64,000 nucleotides of DNA from Ooceraea biroi (Eukaryota; Arthropoda; Insecta; Hymenoptera; Formicidae), in assembly GCF_003672135.1 (NCBI RefSeq), contig NC_039514.1, positions 7,693,287 to 7,757,286 of the forward strand, read 5' to 3'. The position numbers and the translations under genes are program-made. The notes beneath the pieces were generated by a model. The model saw nothing but the letters and a program-made list of their open reading frames with translations. It was not told where the DNA came from and did not search any database. Each line of letters starts with the position of its first letter. Position 1 is the first letter of the stretch. Of this stretch, positions 50,955 to 61,853 are shown piece after piece.

Positions 50955-53345
50955 TATATTAAGAACAATTGGCATCTCAATGTTAGCCATGTCAAAATGC
51001 AAAGCGTTATCTCTGCGACAGGCTGTCATGGAATTGTCCAAGGATACGCGGATAACTTTTTCTCGAACAAGGTCCGCGTTTTTACCTCCTGAGGCCGGGG
51101 AGCAACGTAAACGAGGTTTTCTGCCGTCTTGAAGTAATTTTGTAATTCCGTTCGCGTAATACCTGTCCTTCTCACGATCTGTTTGACGCGTAATAGCAGA
51201 AATCATCGGGATGGCGTGTAACAACGCAACGACCGGAATGAAAATATGCAATTTGCATTCCCCTTTCGTTACTCGCTCAGGTGAGATATTAAATAAACAT
51301 GATGCATAGATGCAAGGCGCCGTATGCACGTTCATGACGTTTTCGCTTTCAATTAGCGAGCGAGCGAGTTTGATACGCGCGGAATCGAGAACGTTTGGTC
51401 GCGCGAGCTTGTAGCTACTGCGTTCATGCAAAAGTTAAATCCAGCACGGTCAATAACAGCGAATTAATAGCGGGCGTATTAGTTTTCCCGGGTGTTCCTG
51501 TCATCCGACACCCCCCACACCCTCGCGTCCGCCTGCAGAAGTGGTGAAAAAAATTGGGAACCGCGTCGAATAGAGCAATTTCCAAAGCGCGACACATGAC
51601 ACGTATACCACCGTTCCGCGCTCATGGCGTTAAAAAGGCGGGGTAATCGCCGCGGGGGAACAGAATAGAATAAATATAATTATACGGAAAAAATCCCCGC
51701 ACTCGTGCGCTCGTTCCCTCGCGCGCTCTCTCGCTTGTCCCGCTCGCGCGCGAGAGCGTGCACGCGAGAAATAGCGCGGGAAAGTAATTAGCACGGTCCG
51801 CGAGCCACGTGTTTGTCGCTTCTCGACCGGCTCGGGAGGGGATTCGATTAAAATCACAGTGACGTGCCGGCGTGTCAGAGTCGGGCTCAGTTTCCTTTCC
51901 GGCGTCTTTCAGAATGACAACGGCGTCGTTGTCGCCGACGCGTGCCGAGATCCCGCCGTCTTGTTCTCGACTCCCGTGGTTGTGACAGGTGCTTTACCAA
52001 GGTGAACCAAATACTCGATACAATTATATTATATTTCCGCGAGAGTATTCCACTTTCACTGCACGTCGCGCTCGCGCACGTTTCTCCGAGCCGATTTAGA
52101 GCCGCTAAGTCTGACAAGTTGCTGCCGTCGCGCGGGACGGAATTCGCCGGGCGACGCGATTGTAAAATTTCCTGCGAAGTACGTGATAAGCGACGTCGTT
52201 AATCCGGTTAGATGTAAATAGAACCGGCAAGAGTGACGGTTCCATTTTGAAAAAAAAAAAAAAAAAACTAAATTGATTCGACATAAAAGCCTGTTTCAAT
52301 CCGCGAATCTCTTGGAGAGATAATGCAGGGATTTGGCGATACACGCATTACCAATACGCGTATATGCGCGGTGCATACGTGCGCTAATCCGAATCTGGCC
52401 ATCGGACTAGATTATCATAAGTACCGACCAGACAATCGGGTTTAAGTCAATCTGCATTGGAGAATCGGATTAGCTCAAGAGAGAATTTGCGTTAGAGATT
52501 CAGACGCGGAAATAAATATCAGATAATGCTAATTCCGTGTCTTTCGTTGCAATTAATTCTTTTACTTTGACTTTGACGAAGAACTGCGATCGTATCGTCA
52601 AGTGTCTGTCATCATCCAGTAACACGATTGAGTAATTGTATATAGTCAGCTTCCATGATTAGGTAATAGCCCGCTGATGAAGGTGAATTAAATCCTCGTG
52701 CGATAATAGGATGACACTGGTGAATCAGGTGTAACTATATGCGATTACGTTAAAACATGCGTACACGTATAATGACTCTTATGTAACTGTCAATTAATCG
52801 GGTCGTTGCTCGTTCGAGTTGCACGCTGGCGAATAGCTATAACGCGTACGCGCAAAGTGGTTTATTATGTGCGCAAGCAATGAAACATCGCGATTAAGCA
52901 GTGCTTAATTTTCAACGTAGTGTTGGTTAGTATACTCGGATTGCAGGAAATAAATAATGCGAAGAGCGTTGTTAATGTATAATTAATGTTTCATCAATTT
53001 CTGATTCTCGAAAATGAGATTTTCGAGGAAATTGTATCGCAAAGCTACGAGATCATTCAATCGAAACGTAACACTTTTCTAATTCGACGACAAGAAAGAT
53101 ATCACTTTCAGCAATTTCTCTCTCGAAAAGTGAAATTTCATTTCACTGTAACTGCTCGTCTTCCTTAAATCTTCCTCTGGCATCTTACACGATAATATTT
53201 ACAAATCTTCGAAACTGGCAGAGGCATTGAAACTCAAATAATGCCTCAAACACGTTATCGTTGTTCGATAAAGTAATCAGAGATTAATCTCGGCCAATCC
53301 GAGGTATTTTACGACCAACGGGAAAAATGATCTTTCTCATTGATG
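50955..53345 (+). other. Non-coding segment, no gene supported
   Basis: No conserved frame. The minus-strand frame 51431-50814 is long, but its C-terminal end is only the inverted repeat of the adjacent transposon and the remainder matches no family I know. A poly-A run of 17 is at 52251-52267, and the strip 52350-53340 is AT-rich. Confidence 0.55.
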
Positions 53346-55124
53346 TGTAAGAGGCGAAAAATAACTAGGAGACTGCCTTAGATTTGAACTCGAACTCTCC
53401 GAGATCCCTGGTTCACACGCCTAGGTCTTAGGCTGTACGGCCAATACTCCTACTGTTGTGACCAACTTGTTTTCATTCTGATCCTCTATACGACCTGTCA
53501 GTCTCGACTATCTTTTCAGATCTTACAGCTCGGCCAGCCTGACATTACATTCGTCCCCGAATGTCTCCAAATCGTCGGTTCACTCCACTTGAGTCCCTCC
53601 CAACCTCCATTTTTGGTTCACTCTTCTGAGTCCCTCCCAACATCCATTTTTGGTTCACTCTTCTGAGTCCCTCCCAACCTCCATGTTGGTTCACTCCTCT
53701 GAGTCCTTCCCAATCTCCATGTTGGTTCACTCCTCTGAGTCCTTCCCAATCTCCATGTTGGTTCACTCCTCTGAGTCCGTCGCGACCTCCATGTTCAGGC
53801 TTCACTACCGGCCAGCTGCTTCTCAACTCCCTCCTCTCCGAGGGGTAGCGGATGAATCTTAACTGTCTTCGAGGGGTAGCGGATTTGATCCCACTTCTGA
53901 ATTGTAAGAGGCGAAAAATAACTAGGAGACTGCCTTAGATTTGAACTCGAACTCTCCGGGATCCCTGGTTCACACGCCTAGGTCTTAGGCTGTACGGCCA
54001 ATACTCCTACTGTTGTGATCAACTTGTTTTCATTCTGATCCACTATACGACCTGTCAGTCTCGACTATCTTTTCAGATCTTACAGCTCGGCCAGCCTGAC
54101 ATTACATTCGTCCCCGAATGTCTCCAAATCGTCGGTTCACTCCACTTGAGTCCCTCCCAACCTCCATTTTTGGTTCACTCTTCTGAGTCCCTCCCAACCT
54201 CCATGTTGGTTCACTCCTTTGAGTCCTTCCCAATCTCCATGTTGGTTCACTCCTCTAAGTCCTTCCCAATCTCCATGTTGGTTCACTCCTCTGAGTCCGT
54301 CCCGACCTCCATGTTCAGGCTTCACTACCGGCCAGCTGCTTCTCAACTCCCTCCTCTCCGAGGGGTAGCGGATGAATCTCAACTGTCTTCGAGGGGTAGC
54401 GGATTTGATCCCACTTCTGAATTGTAAGAGGCGAAAAATAACTAGGAGACTGCCTTAGATTTGAACTCGAACTCTCCGGGATCCCTGGTTCACACGGCTA
54501 GGTCTTAGGCTGTACGGCCAATACTCCTACTGTTGTGATCAACTTGTTTTCATTCTGATCCTCTATACGACCTATCAGTCTCGACTATCTTTCCAGATCT
54601 TACAGCTCGGCCAGCCTGACATTACATTCGTCCCCGAATGTCTCCAAATCGTCGGTTCACTCCACTTGAGTCCCTCCCAACCTCCATTTTTGGTTCACTC
54701 TTCTGAGTCCCTCCCAACCTCCATGTTGGTTCACTCCTTTGAGTCCTTCCCAATCTCCATGTTGGTTCACTCCTCTAAGTCCTTCCCAATCTCCATGTTG
54801 GTTCACTCCTCTGAGTCCGTCCCGACCTCCATGTTCAGGCTTCACTACCGGCCAGCTGCTTCTCAACTCCCTCCTCTCCGAGGGGTAGCGGATGAATCTC
54901 AACTGCCTTCGAGGGGTAGCGGATTTGATCCCACTTCTGAATTGTAAGAGGCGAAAAATAACTAGGAGACTGCCTTAGATTTGAACTCGAACTCTCCGGG
55001 ATCCCTGGTTCACACGGCTAGGTCTTAGGCTGTACGGCCAATACTCCTACTGTTGTGATCAACTTGTTTTCATTCTGATCCTCTATACGACCTATCAGTC
55101 TCGACTATCTTTCCAGATCTTACA
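53346..55124. mobile_element. TRIM-like LTR array 2: four 182-bp terminal repeats, three internal segments
   Basis: Same element as array 1. LTRs begin at 53346, 53903, 54423 and 54943 (periods 557, 520, 520), and the last ends at 55124. A GATG tetranucleotide occurs directly on both sides (53342-53345 and 55125-55128). This is the size of target duplication made by LTR-retroelement integrase, so the whole array behaves as one insertion. Internal segments are 338-375 bp with the 36-bp minisatellite. Copies within each array resemble each other slightly more than copies between arrays (for example the shared GTTGGTTCACTCCTTTG variant at 54206 and 54726). Confidence 0.83.
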
Positions 55125-56432
55125 GATGTGTCAAGCATTGCATCGAAGTTCCAACAAAGCGCGACAATGCCGGTGAAAACGATCGTACGTCACCAGCAAT
55201 GACGTAATCGATTCTGTGATCGATCTGACACATTGCGATTAACGCTCATCGGCCGGGCAGTTAAGATGAAATATCGCGCACTTCCGGACGTGACGACCTT
55301 GGGGTAATAACCGTGGGCTTCTTCTCCCTTGCGCATCGACGGCGAGCGGTTGGAACGGCGGAAACATTTCGGTATAAGCCACCGTTGCAACGACTTGGCG
55401 TGTTTCGGTCGTTTCGGCAACCTGTTTGACCAAGTCAGAGAGGAACGTTAACTGGTTTCGAGAGTTTGGTCGGTTCCAAGAATTCTACACAAGCTAAGCG
55501 AACTGAAAAGAAAAAAAAAGATCAGACCCGGACCAGACGGCGATTGTAGGCAGCACTGGTCGATAAGTTAAGTTAAACATTCCTCGGCTCGTTCCAGCCA
55601 GAAATGCAGTCCCACTAAGCAAATCCTTTCTCTTTTCTATGCTAACGCGAAGTAGCTCTGCCCGCACCAAACCGGATCGCGCGCGGCCAAACGCGCCGTC
55701 GACAGGAGCGAGAAAAAGACCGAGTTGGAAAAAATTCAACATTATACGTAATCCCGGCGGTTATACGATCCGTGCATTATTAAGGCAATAAATTTTCGTA
55801 ATTGCTGTTTGCCATCACGTGGCGACCGCCACGTACTGCGCAACTTAATCGCGCGCTCACGGAGTCGCAATCGTCGGCGATTTTTTTTCTCTAATCGCCA
55901 CGAGGGAACGAAAAGTGTTATTTTGCGGAACGCGGTGTTTGAAAATCCCACGAGAGCGACTTTAATCGCTGTAACCGGCGGCGTTGTAATCGCACCTCGA
56001 CTTTAAGTGCGCAGGGATTACATCTGCCGCTGTCGGAAACAATTAGTTAAAGTTTGTCGCTGTGACATCACTCCGTCTGACTGACGACACGCGTGTTCGC
56101 TAAGTCTTCTTCGACAACATAAAAATACCTCACTGATAAATGCTAATAAAATTAAATAAATATTTTTCCTCCAGTCTGACTCACTCAATCGAGTTCTTTT
56201 TCAATCTTTGGAAATTCGTAACGAGTATAACTGCGCGGACGTAAATGCGTTAAGTAAATTACGGCAATTAAACCGGAGCAATTTAAATAAGGCGAACGTG
56301 AGGTGTAATGGTCCGGCTATTTGTGCGCTGGCACAAGCAGTTGCAATTTTGCTTCGATTGCGCGTCGTTAACATCGCGCTTGCCCTCGCAATCTAAACTA
56401 ACAAAAATTGCCTCTATACTTTCTGAATCGCG
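55125..56432 (+). other. Non-coding segment between array 2 and hairpin MITE copy 3
   Basis: No gene or repeat recognised. CpG-rich with chance open frames on both strands. Confidence 0.6.
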
Positions 56433-57236
56433 CACCCACAGAAAAGATTTCTGGACTTAATGCTATTACTCTTTAATCTATCATAAAATAAGATCGCTAT
56501 AGCGACAATCTTATTTATTATTGAAAAGAAGCATATTTTAATCTTGAATAGAAAATTCGAAAATCTAGATTCAAATAATCTTGGCGCTATCTCATTCATT
56601 TTCTCAGAAGGATTTAGATACAAATTTCTAGCAAGTTCAAAATATTCTTGATTTCACAATATTGTGGGATCTAAAAGACATCTTATTCTATTCTTCTAAG
56701 AGAATTTGTAGAATCTGCACAAAACGGCCAATATTTATGTGTTGCAATCGAAAATCGGGAAAGTGTTTCTGTTATTTACAATGAATAAGTGCAAAAGATA
56801 TGGAAATGTCTTATCTCGAATCTTATTTCTCAAGTAAGTATATTGTATATACTTACTTACATTGCACTTATTCATTGTAAATAACAGAAACACTTTCCCG
56901 ATTTTCGATTGCAACACAGAAATATTGGCCGTTTTATCCGAATAAAGGACGGCGCCGAGTCGACGAGCGACTGTGAGAAAATGACACGTCGACATCGACA
57001 AAGCCTACTATAAAGTGGCGCTAATATCAAATTATTCTACATACAAGAATATATAAGGATAAATGTTACTCTTGTCTCAAGACAGTAAGACAATGTTATT
57101 TAATTCGAGAGAGAAGAATAGAAATTACTGATTTAAATAAAAAATTGTTTTATTTTCATATTTTTTATACTTGTAATACGATTAAATTAGTCAAGAATAT
57201 TTTTCGTCTTGTTATCAGAAATCCTTTCTGAGGGTG
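56433..57236. mobile_element. Hairpin MITE, copy 3 (804 bp)
   Basis: Third copy of the element at 5962 and 15006, flanked by CG on both sides (56431-56432 and 57237-57238). Internal arms are 56721-56794 and 56862-56935 and pair with about one mismatch. It lies about 1 kb upstream of the transporter start codon. Confidence 0.85.
56721..56935. repeat. Internal 74-bp inverted repeat of hairpin MITE copy 3
   Basis: Arms 56721-56794 and 56862-56935 around a 67-base loop; the best-paired of the three copies. Confidence 0.87.
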
Positions 57237-58258
57237 CGCGTTTACGCTCTTTGAGCGAGCGAAAAGTAAGTGCAAGTGCTCGACGAAAAATTGAGAGGTC
57301 CATTTCACAAAGGAGTCATTCGATGAGGGCCTTCAAGCCAATTATTCATTGACGTATCCGCGGGCGTCCGGCGAGTTTCGTGCGAGGAGTCGTCAAAGTG
57401 TATGAATTTCACGGCGATAAATTCACGTTAAGGAGCGCCGAGTTCGGTCGTCGTCTCTTAATAGCCGGTGCATTGTATGGCCAGCCATAAACTGTCGCTT
57501 TGGGAGGCATCGCATCGCGTGCCACAAAGCAAGAGCAAGTGCTCTCCGACCGCGGCGGTGGGCGGCGGTCATGCGTGCAGACGTAGAGCCGTTTACACGT
57601 GTGACCGTATCACACCCTCAGCCGGGAGATATGTGGCGCGGAATCTAGTTAGTACCCTTGTTGGCTTTATCTCCGTTATCTCCGTTTGGCCCGGAGATCG
57701 GCCAAATGTTGTCAGATTAGAAGGACCAGCCACAGACGCAGCTGCCATCGCGATAATTAGCGAAGATGAAACCTTGCGCTCCCGCGAGCATCCTCAGGTT
57801 CGAACTGCAAGACTCTTGTAAACGTTCAAGCTCAAACCCGAAATATACGCGCTCAAGCCAAAGTGCAAGTCGGACGAAGCAAGCTTCGTTCGTTTGCATT
57901 TTGCTGATAACCTTGTTCTAAGTAGTAATTTTTTCGAGCAGAGTCATTAAGTCTGCGTCACCTCAGTGCTTGACGTATGCTACGATAATGTCTATTTAGG
58001 TTTTGCGTACACTTGTGATCAACGGCTGAAAGTGTATTGAACGGACGCGCGCAAGAAAAAGCGGCAAGCTGCAAACATGAGATATCATTCGATCGCGATC
58101 GAATCTTCGTGTATTCTTCGTGCACGCGCCGTTGTCGTAGCGGCGACTATTTTGCGCTCCGTTTAGCACCTCCGTAACATCCGTGAGACAACGAGCGGTG
58201 TCCGATTAAAGCGATAATTAACGTGACACAAAGAAGAGCATTATCGGAACCGGACGCA
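57237..58258 (+). promoter_or_regulatory. Upstream region of the transporter gene
   Basis: This 1-kb stretch must hold the promoter and 5' leader of the transporter if there is no distant first exon. A TCAGT string at 57963-57967 matches the arthropod initiator, but no TATA box is placed well upstream of it and such a short match is weak. No coding exon recognised. Confidence 0.3.
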
Positions 58259-58301
58259 ATGGACCGCAGCATATTGCGACAGACGCTGATTGGGTTCGTG
58301 T
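58259..58301 (+). CDS. Transporter exon 1
   Basis: Encodes MDRSILRQTLIGFV and the first base of a cysteine codon; donor gtaagt at 58302. The following intron is only 93 bp. The short N-terminus leads straight into helix 1. Confidence 0.85.
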
Positions 58302-61300
58302 GTAAGTATCCGGACGAGATTCACTTTGATCTGGAAATATCCAAGCCCGTGGAAAGCGGCCACGGGAAAATCTGACCGTGCGATCGCTCCCCAGGCAGCA
58401 TCTTGATCATCGATTGCGGCCTCCACGAGGGATGGAGCACACCGACCATACCGAAATTCAACGGCGAGGATCCCCTCAATGTGACCAGCAACGAGATCGC
58501 CTGGATCGTGAATCTCATGTACGTGGGGGTCGGCATGGGCTCGCTGGTGCCCTTCGCTTTGATGGACAGCATCGGACGTAAGGGAACCCTGTTGATTACC
58601 ACGATACCGAAGATCGTCTCCTGGATCATCATCGGGGTGTCCACGTCGGTGTCGTTCATTTACGTCGGCCGGATACTCGCGGGCATAGGCTGCGGCATAA
58701 CGTACGCCGTGATGCCCATGTACCTCGGCGAGATCAGCAGCAAGCGGACCAGGGGCCCTTTAGGTACGACGATGACGAGTAACGTTATCGATTTGCAGTG
58801 CCTGACTCGATTTTTATATATACATAGAGGAAAGTCCCCGATTATGAGATACCATATCGATTTTGCCGAATGTAAGGAAATCTATAGGCAGAATTTAAAA
58901 ATGTAATACGTTATCTTGAAGAGAATTTAATAAGCTTTAGGTTGGTAAAATGAAAAATCTAATTTAAATATTATTTTTTCTGAAAAGTAAAAAAATTTGA
59001 AAAGAGCTTTACGCAGGATCGAGAAAGTGTGCCCCTAATATAAGATACCTCGAGAAATCGGTGTTAAAAGTGCAAAATACATCAGTATTGCAAGTAAAAA
59101 ACTTTATTAGATAGTTTTATAAAAATACTGCTGCCACAGCCTTCGCCAAATCTTCACGATTCCACTGTCGACGCTTCCTCGTTTCTCTAACCTCCATAGT
59201 CAGATTCTATAAAAATTAAATACACAAAACTTCGTAATATAAATTCGTATTAACTTTTCTTTAACCGTAAGTAGTATTTTCTTTCTTTTTATTACACTAC
59301 ATAATCTTCATATTCGAGCAATAATTATCTCATATTAAGAGTACCCTGAATATCTCATTATACGAGCCACGCGCCTAGCGGTTCCGCGATCATGAAATCT
59401 ATCCTCTACAATTAAGCAATTCAACAAATCGCGTATTTTCCTGTTACTACGATTCTACTCTATCATTGCATACTGAATTTATTGCCAACCTTTCCTTATT
59501 ATATAATAAACAAGGTTTAAAGACTTACCTCAAGTTCCTTTGACATGTTCACAATTTCACAAACCTTTTCTTGCAAAGGCTAAACGCAATAACGAACAAT
59601 GAATTTTTCACTAAATACATTTTACACCAAGAGTAATAAGTTCATGGTGGAACTAACAGATGGTGCTCACTAGTGTAGCAAAAACCCCATTATCACATAT
59701 TAGGAGCATATCTCATAATAGGGGATTCTCCTCTATATATATATTGACGTATTTGTCGTACGTTCCATTAGAATTTATTATTGACAGAATTTATTATCGA
59801 ATTTTATTCTAGACTTTGTTGTATTGTACATGTTCCCATTGTGCATCTCTCATTCAGACCTGTTCGCTTTCTTTGTGTTGGATAATCGTCGACAGTGCGT
59901 TTCTAGTTTACGTTTTTCTTGAAAAAAAAACAAACTGTGGCTGTCATTATTCCACATTTATAATTACGCGACCACAATCACGGGCAATCACGCTCCGTGA
60001 ATGGTCATGACGAATGCGGCATCTCGCAATCGTCCTCGCACCGCACTTGGATGACGTTATTCACGGGATAACCGCTATCCCGAGAGAGGAGGGTGCACTA
60101 AATAAGGCGAGGCCTTCAGGTACTTTAACGGCCGTCCTGATCAACATCGGGATGCTGCTGATCTACGCGATCGGCCTGTGGATCAGCCGGTTCGCCATGG
60201 CGATGGTGAGCGTGTGCGCGCCGGTGCTGTTTCTGGTTACCTTCATGTGGCTGCCGGAGAGTTCGGTATTCCTCACGCGGAAGAATAAACTCGGGCCCGC
60301 GGAGCGGACTCTGCAGTGGACTCTGGCCAAAGACAACGTGGACGAGGAACTCGAGGAGGTCAGACGAATCGTGGAGACCGAGGAGAAGCGCGGCCGGTTG
60401 TCCAACCGGGAGATGATGCGAGAGATCGTCAGCAAGACGCAGAACCGAAGAGCCTTCCGGATCGCTTTGATCCTGCTGAGCGGACTGACGTTGACGGGCG
60501 CGGCGCCGATACTCGCGTATCAATCATACATCTACAACGAGGCCGGCTTCGAGATCTCGACCAACGCCAGCATCATCCTGACAGGGTTGGCGATCGTCTT
60601 TGCAGGTAGTGCCTGCGTGTCAGTAGTACGCGCGACTGGCAAGAGGTTGCTGTTGCTGATTGCCGCGCCAGTCTGCGTGCTGTCGTTGGCGACGATTGCC
60701 ATCTTCTTCCAGCTGCAGGCGGCCGGATACGACGTGTCAGGGTTCAAGTGGGTGCCCACGGTCTTCGTGGTGATCTACGTGCTCGGTTTCGGCTTCGGCC
60801 TGAATCCGATCCCGCTCGCGTACATCGGCGAGATCTTCGGGGTGGAGGTGAAGGTGCCCGCCGCGGTGCTGAATGCGCTTTACTATGCCGTGAGCACCAC
60901 CGCCGTTGTGAAATTCTATCAGGTACGTTGACGTCCGCGTAAGGATCGATTTTGTTTTCGCTGATGAGAGAGAGAGAGAGAGAGAGGGAGAGCGGCTGGT
61001 AAGCGGGTTATCGGCGGCAACGATCGGTTAAGAGGTTTAGGCAAAATGGATTCTTTACTTCGTAATAGCTTTATACGGCACGGCATGATATAACGCCCGG
61101 TTAATAGCTCGGACGGCCGAAAAAGAATTTTCCTTAACGGAGTTAGAACCTGCCGCGGTATTAGGATGTATATTATGCGAATATGCAGATGGCACGATAA
61201 CGACTTTAACAGGCAACTAATACCTCGATGGCTGTTTAATATTGAAATATTTAAAAGAGACCGGCGCCAATCAGGATCGTATTTATGATACAAGTTTGAC

Positions 61301-61607
61301 GACTGGCCATTTATGACTCTTCTTCATCGCAAGCGCCGCGTTCGGAGTGTAACGTAACGTAATTTCGGGAAGATTCGGATTCCCTTTCATCGAAGACTGA
61401 ACGCCATGTGATATAAAATGATGTAGCGATAGAATCATTTTTTTCTGATGATTGTAGGTCACGCAAGAGCTCTACGGTACGTTTGCACCATTATGGACGT
61501 TCACTACGATAACGTTTCTCGTGTGGGTGTTAATTTATCTGTATGTGCCCGAGACCGAAGGCAAATCATTGGAGGAGATACAGATGGACTTGCGGGATAA
61601 GAAGTGA
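58259..61607 (+). CDS. Facilitated trehalose/sugar transporter, Tret1-like (MFS), complete, four exons
   Basis: Exons 58259-58301, 58395-58763, 60120-60922 and 61458-61607 join to 1365 bases (454 residues plus TGA), all with GT-AG introns and consistent phases. It is a major facilitator sugar porter expected to have 12 membrane helices and to move trehalose or hexoses down their gradient at the cell surface. Seen motifs: a DxxGRK loop between helices 2 and 3 (D72-K77), then GRILAGIGCG...YLGEIS...R (106-134), the sugar-transport signature. Next come PESS at 183-186 where PESP is usual, a long charged central loop (~187-248), and PETEGKSLEEIQ (436-447) at the C-terminus. The TM7 segment (249-275) lacks the usual QxSG-type motif, so substrate could differ from trehalose. 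The start is the first ATG in frame with helix 1, and length fits short Tret1-like paralogues. It lies on the same strand as the glutamate receptor, possibly inside one of its introns. Confidence 0.93.
58395..58763 (+). CDS. Transporter exon 2
   Basis: Starts after a ctccccag acceptor, with GC completing the cysteine codon. It encodes helices 1-4, including DCGLHEGWSTPTIP, DSIGRKGTLL and the sugar-transport signature, and ends with RTRGPLG split after the first base of the glycine codon (donor gtacga at 58764). Confidence 0.92.
58827..59733. mobile_element. TA-flanked MITE, copy 2 (907 bp), inside transporter intron 2
   Basis: Near-identical to 26223-27131 with the same terminal repeats, flanked by TA (58825-58826 and 59734-59735). 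It makes up two thirds of the 1356-bp intron, which would be about 447 bp without it. It begins 63 bases after the splice donor and leaves both splice sites intact. Confidence 0.88.
60120..60922 (+). CDS. Transporter exon 3
   Basis: Acceptor ccttcag; the first two bases complete the glycine codon, giving GTLTAVLINIGMLLIYAIG. It contains helices 5 and 6, PESS, the charged loop, helices 7-10 and most of helix 11, and ends on a CAG codon before donor gtacgt. Its reading frame stays open for ~100 bases upstream of the acceptor, but that part has no transporter similarity. Confidence 0.93.
60965..60987. repeat. (GA)n microsatellite in transporter intron 3
   Basis: About eleven AG dinucleotides starting 43 bases after the exon 3 donor. 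Confidence 0.85.
61458..61607 (+). CDS. Transporter exon 4
   Basis: Acceptor gattgtag; encodes VTQELYGTFAPLWTF, the last helix, and YVPETEGKSLEEIQMDLRDKK followed by TGA at 61605-61607. PETEG is the C-terminal sugar-porter motif. The intron before it is 535 bp. Confidence 0.93.
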   Translation, partial: VTQELYGTFAPLWTFTTITFLVWVLIYLYVPETEGKSLEEIQMDLRDKK

Positions 61608-61770
61608 AGTGTCTCGATGCTCGCATAAAGCAGAGAATAACCATAGGCGAGACCCAAAGATCGTTGCATCTATGTATACGTGTTTACAACGTAATTTTAC
61701 TCAAGATGTGTATTATTGTATATTCTTATAATGCATATACTCATTTGTACATATATATATGTTACGTTAA

Positions 61771-61853
61771 AATAAAGTAGCATATTACTTTATTTTTTAA
61801 GGTACAACTTTTAGAGATAATAAAGTAGCTTAAGTGAAAGTGTAGACAATAAA
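61771..61853 (+). terminator. Polyadenylation signals of the transporter gene
   Basis: AATAAA occurs at 61771-61776, 61819-61824 and 61848-61853, 164-241 bases after the stop codon, in AT-rich DNA. Any could direct 3'-end formation. Confidence 0.6.

Noticed and set aside
50814..51431. 205-codon minus-strand frame
   Set aside because: Its end is the inverted repeat of the DUF4817-type transposon and the remainder has no recognisable family features.
33059..55124. CRISPR-like or centromeric satellite interpretation of the repeated blocks
   Set aside because: The genome is eukaryotic, the units are 520-557 bp, and the arrays begin and end at LTR-type termini with a target duplication in one case.
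60014..60119. Alternative upstream start for a separate gene beginning at 60014
   Set aside because: The frame is open to exon 3, but the residues before 60120 do not resemble a transporter; joining exon 2 to 60120 gives the expected family sequence with correct phase.
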